From Pseudonocardiales bacterium (lineage in GTDB: Bacteria > Actinomycetota > Actinomycetes > Mycobacteriales > Pseudonocardiaceae): a stretch of DNA of 5,691 nt. Position 1 is the stretch's first letter, and each line of letters opens with the position of its first letter. Where the stretch lies: NCBI GenBank assembly GCA_025465385.1, contig JAODNG010000559.1, positions 1 to 5,691 on the forward strand, in the 5' to 3' direction. The notes below the pieces were generated by a model. That model searched no databases. It was not told where the DNA came from and worked only from the letters and a program-made list of their open reading frames with translations. Both the position numbers and the translations under genes were made by a program. Shown piece after piece: positions 1 to 5,176 of the stretch.

Positions 1-26
1 GCGCCGAACGGGAAACCGCCGCCTAA
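1..26 (+). CDS. 3' end of an unidentified plus-strand gene (possibly whiB7), partial
   Basis: In the frame beginning at position 3 the sequence reads A-E-R-E-T-A-A followed by TAA at 24-26. A strong hairpin starts five bases later, as expected after the end of a gene. In M. tuberculosis the gene beyond the ABC1 kinase gene, in the opposite orientation to it, is whiB7, and this fragment has the matching orientation. WhiB7 proteins end in a short basic/alanine-rich tail after an AT-hook-like segment, so the residues are compatible. The fragment is too short for identification by sequence, and the assignment rests on synteny and the hairpin. Confidence 0.33.
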
Positions 27-30
27 CCCG

Positions 31-55
31 TTGGGGGCTCTTCAAGAGCCCCCAA
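31..55 (+). terminator. Perfect 12-bp inverted repeat, likely terminator hairpin
   Basis: The left arm TTGGGGGCTCTT (31-42) is exactly complementary to AAGAGCCCCCAA (44-55) around a single C. In RNA this would fold as about 10 bp of very GC-rich stem with a 5-base loop. It lies 5 bp after the TAA at 24-26. No T-run follows, so it resembles the U-tail-less hairpins often predicted in mycobacteria. It could also act on transcripts arriving from the right. Confidence 0.65.
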
Positions 56-135
56 CCCGGGCCCGCGTGCCCACCACGACGACCAACCCTGCGCTGTCGC
101 AGCGACTGCGCTGCCATCGATCACATCACCTGGCT

Positions 136-139
136 GGAG
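136..139 (+). promoter_or_regulatory. Ribosome binding site GGAG for the 52-aa small ORF
   Basis: GGAG lies 9 bases upstream of the ATG at 149. The frame is open leftward to the window edge, but no ATG, GTG or TTG occurs in it before 149, so this site and ATG together fix the start. Confidence 0.5.
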
Positions 140-148
140 CACGACGAC

Positions 149-307
149 ATGTTGCTGCACGAAATACTCGCCCGGGACCGAATGCGTGACGACCAACTCC
201 GGGCTCGCCGCGAACGGCTCGCCCGGCGGCTGGCGACCGCTCGTCGGTGGCAGCGGCTGGCCCGCTACGCCGATCAGCGCTCCAGCCACGCCACGGAACG
301 CCTCTAG
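149..307 (+). CDS. Small arginine-rich hypothetical protein (52 aa)
   Basis: The ORF runs from ATG at 149, preceded by GGAG with a 9-base spacer, to TAG at 305-307. The 52-residue product begins MLLHEILARDRMRDDQ and contains about 15 arginines, many in an i/i+3/i+4 pattern with Leu and Ala. It is probably one or two amphipathic, strongly basic helices; residues 16-42 are the most basic part. There is no signal peptide, membrane segment or cysteine. Short helical basic proteins of this style occur in mycobacteria, but I do not recognise a named family. It sits after the hairpin at 31-55, so it probably has its own promoter, although no clear -35/-10 pair is visible in 57-148. It converges on the permease gene with a 23-bp gap. 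A chance ORF in GC-rich DNA cannot be excluded; a good RBS and the neat fit between hairpin and permease favour a gene. Confidence 0.5.
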   Translation: MLLHEILARDRMRDDQLRARRERLARRLATARRWQRLARYADQRSSHATERL

Positions 308-313
308 TCAGCT

Positions 314-330
314 GGCGCGCAAACTGCGCC
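314..330. terminator. Short hairpin between convergent genes
   Basis: GGCGCG (314-319) pairs with TGCGCC (325-330), including one G-T pair, around the loop CAAAC. It occupies the 23-bp gap between the small ORF stop (307) and the permease stop (331), where a shared bidirectional terminator would be expected. The stem is short and has no T-run, so the call is tentative. Confidence 0.35.
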
Positions 331-1569
331 TTACTGGTATCTGAGGGCTTCGATCGGCAGTAGCCGGGCGGCGCGGTAGGCCGGGTAACCGCCGGCGATA
401 AGTCCGATCGCGAGGCTGATCGCGAATGACACCACCACAGGCAGAATAGATAGGACGGGGGTAAACCCGGCCAGGGCGCCGGAGGCCGGGTCGAAGGCCG
501 GTGCGATGCTGCCGATAAGCATGGACAGCCCAATCCCGACGCCTACACCGATGAGGCCACCGAGACCGGCCAGGACGACGGACTCGATGAGGAACTGTTC
601 GAGTATGGCGCGGCTGGTGGCGCCAATCGCTTTGCGAATCCCGATCTCTCGGGTCCGTTCGGTGACCGAGACCAGCATAATGTTCAGGACTCCGATACCG
701 CCGACCACGAGCGAGAGCGCCGCGACGGCCGGGGTGAACAAGACGAGGATCCGCACAATCTGATTGAAGGTGTCGAGCCGGCGTCCCAACGATTGCACTT
801 GGAAATCCTGCCGGCGGAGGTCTGTGATGTGGTGGCGGGCGTCGAGAATGCTGGTTATCTGGGCGATGGCGGCGGGCACGTCGGCTTGTTGAGGGGCTTG
901 CACGGTGATCTGGTTCACAGTATTGCCGACGCCGATGCCGGGGCCGAAGATGTAGCGGCGGCCGGTAGTCAGTGGCATGACCGCAGTCTTGTCGAGCTGC
1001 TGTCCGTAGGACTGCATAACACCGATGACCCGGAAAGGCACATGATTGATCTGCACTGTCCGATCCAGCGCCGCTGCTGGCCCACCGAACAGGGTGGTCG
1101 CGACAGTAGGACCCAGGACCACCACCCTGGCGCTGGAGTGGTACTGGGCCGCGTCGAAGAACGACCCAGCCCGAAAGTCTCGGTTGTTCGTCTTGGCCCA
1201 GATATCGGTGGTGCCGATCGTGGTCGCCGACAGGAGCGTGACGCTGTTGCTCACGATCGGCGCTGTGCCGGTGGAGGCTGGAGTGACCGTGGCGACCGCA
1301 GGTGCGTCCTGCAGCGCGGTGACGTCGGCGTCGGTCAGGTTCTGTGCGGGCGGCCCATCAGGCAGGTTGGCGGCCTGCGGCACGATGGTGATGTTGTTGG
1401 CGATCGGTTCGATGCGCGCATTGACCGAGTTCTGCACCCCCTGGCCGCAGGCGACCAGCAAGACCACCGCCGAGACTCCGATGATGAGGCCAAGCATGGT
1501 CAACGCGGAGCGCAGCCGGTGAGCACGTAACCCGCGAAGCGCAATGAGCAACGCCTCTCGCAGGTTCAT
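331..1569 (-). CDS. MacB/FtsX-type ABC transporter permease (412 aa)
   Basis: This is the membrane subunit of a MacB-like (type VII) ABC transporter, the mechanotransmission class that drives export or extracytoplasmic work. The fold order is complete: a basic N-terminus, TM1 at about 21-42 (SALTMLGLIIGVSAVVLLVA), a long extracytoplasmic MacB_PCD domain at about 43-270, then TM2 (~274-302), TM3 (~325-352) and TM4 (~372-394). After TM2 comes the hallmark TERTREIGIRKAIGAT (303-317), the coupling segment that contacts the ATPase. The protein ends with the family's typical YPAYRAARLLPIEALRYQ. At 412 aa it matches normal permease-only subunits. The ATG at 1569 has AAGG 7 bases upstream (GAAGGTCAGCAGATG). 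It appears intact. Its expected ATPase partner is divergent at ~1923-2613 and looks frameshifted. No MacA-like adaptor is in the window. The substrate cannot be read from sequence; names such as macrolide exporter would be over-reading. Confidence 0.93.
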   Translation of the reverse strand: MNLREALLIALRGLRAHRLRSALTMLGLIIGVSAVVLLVACGQGVQNSVNARIEPIANNITIVPQAANLPDGPPAQNLTDADVTALQDAPAVATVTPASTGTAPIVSNSVTLLSATTIGTTDIWAKTNNRDFRAGSFFDAAQYHSSARVVVLGPTVATTLFGGPAAALDRTVQINHVPFRVIGVMQSYGQQLDKTAVMPLTTGRRYIFGPGIGVGNTVNQITVQAPQQADVPAAIAQITSILDARHHITDLRRQDFQVQSLGRRLDTFNQIVRILVLFTPAVAALSLVVGGIGVLNIMLVSVTERTREIGIRKAIGATSRAILEQFLIESVVLAGLGGLIGVGVGIGLSMLIGSIAPAFDPASGALAGFTPVLSILPVVVSFAISLAIGLIAGGYPAYRAARLLPIEALRYQ

Positions 1570-1657
1570 CTGCTGACCTTCGTCCGATTGCGCGACACCC
1601 CGCTGCCCGTCCAGGACACTGTTCAGGCATAACCGGTCAGCGGCGCCGCAGGCAAGG

Positions 1658-1663
1658 TGTCAA
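1658..1663 (-). promoter_or_regulatory. Candidate -35 (TTGACA) for the permease gene
   Basis: Read on the minus strand, 1663-1658 is a perfect TTGACA about 90 bp upstream of the permease ATG. No good TANNNT follows at 16-19 bp; the nearest AT-rich hexamer (TTATGC, about 25 bp on) is too far. Only the -35-like half is therefore supported. Confidence 0.25.
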
Positions 1664-1874
1664 GTGAATTCCCAGCGAATTCTCGACTTTCATCACGATG
1701 CGTGAGTGGTCGCTCCCACACTGTGTGCGCGTCGCAGTCAATAGCGTGTCCAGAGTCACACGTTCGCGGCAATGCGGGAGTACCCTCCACGAAAAGCAAG
1801 GGCGGGGCACGGGGCACCGGTGTGTCCGAGTTAACGCTCGCTTGAGGTCGCTACCGCAGAATTGGGCCGCCTCG

Positions 1875-1906
1875 TTGACACGCCGGTTCTGGCGGGCGGT
1901 GAAAAT
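1875..1906 (+). promoter_or_regulatory. Candidate promoter of the ATPase gene
   Basis: A perfect TTGACA (1875-1880) is followed after 19-20 bp by the AT-rich TGAAAAT (1900-1906). The spacing is longer than the usual 17-18 bp and the -10 match is only partial. The predicted transcript would start very close to the ATGs at 1914 and 1923, giving a short or leaderless-type 5' end. Confidence 0.3.
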
Positions 1907-1922
1907 TCAGTAAATGAGCGGA

Positions 1923-2613
1923 ATGATCCGGCTTGAGAACATCGCCAAGGCGTACCAGATGGGACAAGTCGCTGCCGGTACTCCACGGCCTAGACTTGGT
2001 CATAAACGACGGTGAAATGGTCGCCATCATGGGTCCGTCCGGATCGGGCAAGAGTACGCTCATGAACATCCTGGGCTGTCTGGATATCCCCACCAGCGGG
2101 CGTTACCTGCTTGACGGCACCGACGTCAGCCGGCTGTCCAACAACCAGCTGGCCAAGGTTCGCAGTCGCAAGACCGGGTTCGTATTCCAGTCATTCAATC
2201 TGATTCCACGCACCACCGCAGCACGAAACGTCGAACTTCCGTTGATCTACGCCGGCATCCGGGATCGGCTCATCCCGGCTCGGCTGGCGTTGGAGCAGGT
2301 CGGGCTGGGTGAGCGTCAGAGACACATGCCCAATGAGTTATCCGGCGGCCAACAGCAACGGGTGGCGATCGCACGCGCGCTGATCAACGATCCCGCAATC
2401 CTGCTCGCCGATGAGCCCACCGGCAACCTCGACACCACTTCCAGCCGAGAGATAATGAAGTTGCTCGGTGAACTAAACGATGCCGGCTGCACGGTTGTGC
2501 TTATTACGCACGAAGAGGAGGTCGCCGGCTTCGCCAACCGGATCGTGCGGCTGCGCGACGGAGGCAGCGTCGATGACGAGGTGCAGCGGGAACAGACGCA
2601 GGCAAGCGCGTAG
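1923..2613 (+). pseudogene. MacB/LolD-type ABC transporter ATP-binding protein, frameshifted near its start
   Basis: This gene encodes the nucleotide-binding subunit expected to power the neighbouring permease. From ATG 1923 (or in-frame ATG 1914, just after TAA 1911) the frame reads MIRLENIAKAYQMGQVA, a typical MacB-type N-terminus with the A-loop Tyr. It then runs off to TGA at 2013-2015. The family continuation PVLHGLDLVINDGEMVAIM is one frame over and runs to TAG 2611-2613. Counting from a TTG at 1933 in that frame (226 codons), it has Walker A GPSGSGKST (34-42), Q-loop Gln86, signature LSGGQ (136-140), Walker B ILLADEP (156-162), D-loop GNLD and H-loop His193, all intact. A start at TTG 1933 or ATG 2017 would omit strand 1 and the A-loop. 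The most likely explanation is loss of 2 bp, for example GCTGTGCCG to GCTGCCG. A sequencing error, or use of a shortened product, remains possible. Confidence 0.78.
1971..1977 (+). other. Inferred frameshift point in the ATPase gene
   Basis: Upstream of here the family-like peptide is in the frame of ATG 1923 (ending ..GQVA); downstream it is in the frame of CTG-CCG-GTA-CTC-CAC (LPVLH). Bases GCTGCCG at 1971-1977 are two short of a family-like Ala-Val-Pro. Loss of one TG from a TGTG repeat by slippage would explain it. No slippery heptamer or downstream hairpin suggests programmed frameshifting. Confidence 0.65.
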
Positions 2614-2626
2614 TCGCGTCGGACGG

Positions 2627-3937
2627 TTAGCTGGCGAAACCTGGTTGCCAGCGCTGAGCGATCCCGCGCAGCGGCACCGTGGCGTCGAGCTGGCACAGCA
2701 CGCCGAAAGTCCCAGTGCTCACCCGGTGGATCAGCAGGTAGCTGGGCGGCAGGTTCAGCGCTCGCCCGGTCCGGAAGTCCGGGCCGGAGAAGTCACCAAC
2801 ACGCTCGGCTTGGGCCTGCATCCAGGCCCGGGTGAAGTGGAAGGTATCGGTGCGTACCGGATCGGCGAAGGGGCTGAGGTAAGCCAGCACATCCTCGGCC
2901 TGTAGCTGCATGCCCGGCTGGATGAAGCCCTCCGAGCGCAGCAGCTCGAGCAGCTCCTCCGATCGCTCCTCGACAGCCAGCCGGGTGGCGACGCCCAGGG
3001 TGCGCGGTGGGCCGCCGGGTAGCTTCGCCGCGGCGCCGAAGTCCAGTACCCCCAGCCGCCCATCGTTCAGCCGCAGGAAGTTGCCCGGGTGCGGATCCGC
3101 GTGCAGCAACCCGGTGATGGTGGGGGCCGAAGAGTGAAACAGTGACAGCTTGGTACCGATGTCGTCTCGCTCGGTCCGCGAGCCACTACGGATGATCTCT
3201 GCCAACGGGGTTCCCGCGACCCACTGCGACACCATCACCTTTGGCGAGCTAGCGACGATAGCGGGCACGGCGATTTCGGGGTGGCCACGGAACGCGGCCG
3301 CGAAAATTCGCTGGTTATCGGCCTCGTCACGGTAGTCGAGCTCCTCGACCATCCGGTCACGCAACTCGGTGAGCAGCGGTTTGACCTCCAGGCCAGGAAC
3401 GATCGCCTGGAACAGCCGGCTGAACCTCTGCAGCTGCCGCAGGTCCGAGCGCAGTGCCTCGCCTGCGCCTGGGTACTGCACTTTCACCGCGACGTCACGG
3501 CCGTCATGCCACACCGCTCGGTGCACCTGCCCGATGCTGGCCGCGGCCGTAGGTTCGTCGGAGAACTCGGCGAAGCGGCGACGCCACCCCGAGCCGAGCT
3601 GCTCGTCGAGCACCCGCTGCACGGACTGTGGCGACATCGGTGGTGCGGCGGACTGCAGTTTCGTCAGGGCTTCCCGGTACGGTGCCGCCAGCTGCTCGGG
3701 GATCGCCGCTTCGAACACGCTCAGCGCCTGGCCGAACTTCATCGCGCCGCCTTTGAGCTCACCGAGCACTGCGAAGAGTTGCTCGGCGGTGCGCGCGCTG
3801 AGCTCGGCGTTGACGACCTGAGCATCGTGCCCCGCCAGCCGCCGCCCCCACCCCGCGGCGACCCGCCCGGCCACCCCGAGCGGGAGGCTCGCGAGCCGAG
3901 CGGTTCGCTGCGTGGCGCTGCGCGGGATGTCGGTCAC
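2627..3937 (-). CDS. ABC1/UbiB-family atypical kinase (Rv3197-like, 436 aa)
   Basis: A predicted ATP-binding protein of the ABC1/AarF/UbiB atypical kinase family, soluble by appearance. The family motifs occur in order: KxGQ as KFGQ (67-70), the Ala-rich nucleotide loop TAAASIGQVH (130-139), VAVK with Lys152, ExD as ELD (199-201) inside EELDYRDEADNQ, the catalytic-loop HADPHPGNF (279-287) and DFG (299-301). A basic N-terminal region (1-60) precedes the domain. I chose GTG 3937 because GGGAG lies 11 bases upstream and the product opens VTDIPRSATQRT; ATG 3979, 14 codons earlier, is possible but lacks a good RBS. It follows the E1-like gene by 49 bp, so the two are probably co-transcribed, and it converges on the ATPase gene with a 13-bp gap. 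M. tuberculosis Rv3197, the apparent ortholog, has been described as an atypical ATPase connected with erythromycin tolerance near whiB7. The substrate is unknown. Confidence 0.9.
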   Translation of the reverse strand: MTDIPRSATQRTARLASLPLGVAGRVAAGWGRRLAGHDAQVVNAELSARTAEQLFAVLGELKGGAMKFGQALSVFEAAIPEQLAAPYREALTKLQSAAPPMSPQSVQRVLDEQLGSGWRRRFAEFSDEPTAAASIGQVHRAVWHDGRDVAVKVQYPGAGEALRSDLRQLQRFSRLFQAIVPGLEVKPLLTELRDRMVEELDYRDEADNQRIFAAAFRGHPEIAVPAIVASSPKVMVSQWVAGTPLAEIIRSGSRTERDDIGTKLSLFHSSAPTITGLLHADPHPGNFLRLNDGRLGVLDFGAAAKLPGGPPRTLGVATRLAVEERSEELLELLRSEGFIQPGMQLQAEDVLAYLSPFADPVRTDTFHFTRAWMQAQAERVGDFSGPDFRTGRALNLPPSYLLIHRVSTGTFGVLCQLDATVPLRGIAQRWQPGFAS

Positions 3938-3986
3938 GGGGTGATTGTCTCCCGGCTGCGCTCCGCGCAGTAGTGGCATCGAGGCA

Positions 3987-5078
3987 TCATCTAGCGCCGC
4001 AACCGCAGCGTGGATGGGTTGGTCGCGGATGCCGCCGCAGGGTGCCGCGTACGGCATCCAATTCCAGCGCGGCGCCCCACGTCGGCGGGACGGGCATGCC
4101 AGCAGCTGGCCCGGCAAGCGCAGCAAGCACCTGCTCGACAGTGAATGCGGCAGCCAACTGGGTGCAGGCCAATCCGGCAGTCGCAACCAGCCCGACGAGC
4201 TGGGCCGCGAGTTTCGGCCAGGCCAGGTCCACCTCAGCCCGGTGCAGCTCCGCGCAACGCAGGCAGCTGCTACGCCCCGGCCACACCAGCGGGCCCACCA
4301 TCGCAGTGCCTTCGTGGGCATAGCCGATCAAGTGGGCAATTCCGGTCTCGTGCAGTTCGGCGATCATCGCTGGCTCGGGGACCACTACGTCGCACAGCAC
4401 GATTAGGTCTGGCTGGCGGCGAGCGGCGACGTTCACATCCGGCGCAGCGCGACGCACCGCATCGGCCGACGCCGCCGCGCGGGTCTTGCCCAGATCGCTC
4501 GGAAGGTAGCCGGTGCCGAGGTCAGCGGCCGTGACCGCGCCGGAGGCATGCAAGGCCAAGTGACCAACGCCGGCCGCGGCGAGAGCGGTGGCCACAGCCA
4601 CCGCCACCCGCCCGGATCCAATCACCCGCACGCTAGCTTCCCGCCGCGTGCCCAGCACGTGTCGCGTCGCGCGGGTCGCGTGTATCGACCAGCTGGCCGC
4701 CTCGGTGGCCAGAGCAACGCGGTGCCAGCCTGGGGCGCCATGGTCGGCAGCCGACGCCTCCTGCACCAAGCCGCAACGGTGCAGATCAGCAAGCATCATC
4801 AGGACGTCGCGACGGGAGCATCCGGCTGCCTGCGCCTCCGTGACCAGCTCGGCGGTGCTGCGGATGCCGTCCATCCGCTTGAGCAACCTCGCCAGAGGTG
4901 CCGGCACATCATCAAGGACCATCGCGCGCTGCTGATCCAGCCCGAGCTGTAGGCAACTGGGAGAACGCCAGAGTGCGACCCGGCCCGGCGCGAGCCTGAG
5001 CCGGTCTGGAACTTCACACGGAAGAGCGTCAGACAGCATCGCGGTGGACAAGGCGGCAGGTGAGTGCGGCGAACTCAT
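3987..5078 (-). CDS. ThiF/E1-like TOMM leader-binding/cyclodehydratase-type protein (Rv3196-like, 363 aa)
   Basis: Residues ~20-110 resemble a PqqD/RRE-type winged-helix segment of the kind used to bind peptide leaders (LRLAPGRVALWRSP, then helices ending in LADLHRCGLVQE). Residues ~148-250 form a Rossmann-like ThiF/E1 domain (VRVIGSGRVAVAVATALAAA, then DLIVLCDVVVPEPA). Two cysteine pairs, CLRC (272-275) and the C-terminal HPRCGC (355-360), look like the structural zinc site of YcaO-partner E1-like proteins. No YcaO gene or obvious precursor peptide is in the window, so the substrate is unknown. The start is ATG 5078, with AGGA 7 bases upstream. An upstream in-frame GTG at 5180 overlaps the previous stop as GTGA, but that extension would be encoded across the DnaA-box array and has a low-complexity, unfamily-like sequence. 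Likely co-transcribed with the kinase downstream. Confidence 0.82.
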   Translation of the reverse strand: MSSPHSPAALSTAMLSDALPCEVPDRLRLAPGRVALWRSPSCLQLGLDQQRAMVLDDVPAPLARLLKRMDGIRSTAELVTEAQAAGCSRRDVLMMLADLHRCGLVQEASAADHGAPGWHRVALATEAASWSIHATRATRHVLGTRREASVRVIGSGRVAVAVATALAAAGVGHLALHASGAVTAADLGTGYLPSDLGKTRAAASADAVRRAAPDVNVAARRQPDLIVLCDVVVPEPAMIAELHETGIAHLIGYAHEGTAMVGPLVWPGRSSCLRCAELHRAEVDLAWPKLAAQLVGLVATAGLACTQLAAAFTVEQVLAALAGPAAGMPVPPTWGAALELDAVRGTLRRHPRPTHPRCGCGAR

Positions 5079-5085
5079 GGCGCAA

Positions 5086-5089
5086 TCCT
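5086..5089 (-). promoter_or_regulatory. Ribosome binding site AGGA deciding the start at 5078
   Basis: On the minus strand AGGA is followed by 7 bases (TTGCGCC) and then ATG at 5078. It supports this start over GTG 5180, which adds 34 residues encoded through the palindromic array. Confidence 0.5.
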
Positions 5090-5101
5090 GGATGGTGCCA
5101 C

Positions 5102-5113
5102 TTGATGGATCAA
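5102..5113. repeat. Short inverted repeat TTGAT-GG-ATCAA
   Basis: Five-base arms (5102-5106, 5109-5113) around GG lie between the DnaA-box array and the RBS of the E1-like gene. A small operator is possible, but the arms are short enough to occur by chance. Confidence 0.25.
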
Positions 5114-5117
5114 ATGA

Positions 5118-5159
5118 CTGTCCACACGTTGTCCACAGGTGTGGACAACGTGTGCATAG
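5118..5159. promoter_or_regulatory. Symmetric array of four DnaA-box-like sites, 11-bp phased
   Basis: The sites are CTGTCCACA at 5118-5126 (+), TTGTCCACA at 5129-5137 (+), TTGTCCACA at 5140-5148 (-) and CTATGCACA at 5151-5159 (-). The two inner sites match the actinobacterial/mycobacterial DnaA box TTGTCCACA perfectly. The left outer site differs at one base. The right outer site differs at one base from the general TTATNCACA consensus. Each 9-mer is separated by 2 bp, giving a strict 11-bp period on one face of the helix, and the array is symmetric about 5138/5139. It lies in the gap between the DUF2342 and E1-like genes, upstream of the latter. DnaA binding here could regulate that gene or titrate or remodel DnaA. 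The binding itself is inferred. Confidence 0.75.
5123..5154. repeat. Perfect 15-bp inverted repeat with 2-bp spacer
   Basis: The left arm CACACGTTGTCCACA (5123-5137) is exactly complementary to the right arm (5140-5154) around GG. The arms contain the two perfect DnaA boxes. In RNA it would form a very stable hairpin after the DUF2342 gene's stop, so a terminator or attenuator role is an alternative, although no T-run follows on the minus strand. Confidence 0.85.
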
Positions 5160-5176
5160 CTCGGTACTTGTCGGCG

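Larger units (their letters stand above)
1570..1922. other. Gene-free divergent intergenic region between permease and ATPase
   Basis: About 350 bp with no convincing gene. It must hold both divergent promoters. Visible elements are: TTGACA on the minus strand at 1663-1658; TTGACA on the plus strand at 1875-1880; two GAATTC hexamers exactly 11 bp apart (1666-1671, 1677-1682); short palindromes TCACG-atg-CGTGA (1693-1705), CACAC-t-GTGTG (1717-1727) and CACCGGTG (1815-1822). Base composition is less GC-rich near 1661-1700 and 1901-1918. No regulator gene is adjacent. Small ORFs of about 60 codons on both strands have no supporting features. Confidence 0.6.

Noticed and set aside
23..289. 88-codon minus-strand ORF over the hairpin and small ORF
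   Set aside because: Low-complexity proline/glycine-rich translation that runs through the hairpin, and the plus-strand 52-aa ORF has the better start signal.
1623..1845. Small ORFs of about 62-64 codons on both strands in the divergent spacer
   Set aside because: No RBS, no recognisable composition or motif, and mutually overlapping. They look like chance ORFs.
1960..2015. Programmed ribosomal frameshift in the ATPase gene
   Set aside because: No slippery sequence, rare-codon pause, internal Shine-Dalgarno or downstream hairpin is evident, and this family is not known to need one. A simple indel fits better.
308..2640. AGCTGGCG repeated at 310-317 and 2629-2636, considered as flanking direct repeats of an inserted module
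   Set aside because: Only eight bases are shared and no target-site duplication, transposase or integrase is present. Chance in GC-rich DNA is sufficient.
2625..2641. GGTT...AACC mini-hairpin at the convergent ends of the ATPase and kinase genes as a terminator
   Set aside because: Only 4 bp of stem with a 9-base loop, too weak to call.
3938..4321. Long upstream extension of the ABC1 kinase frame to about 4321
   Set aside because: It lies entirely antiparallel-free but out of frame inside the E1-like gene, is Arg/Cys/Trp-rich with no domain, and the kinase homology begins after GTG 3937.
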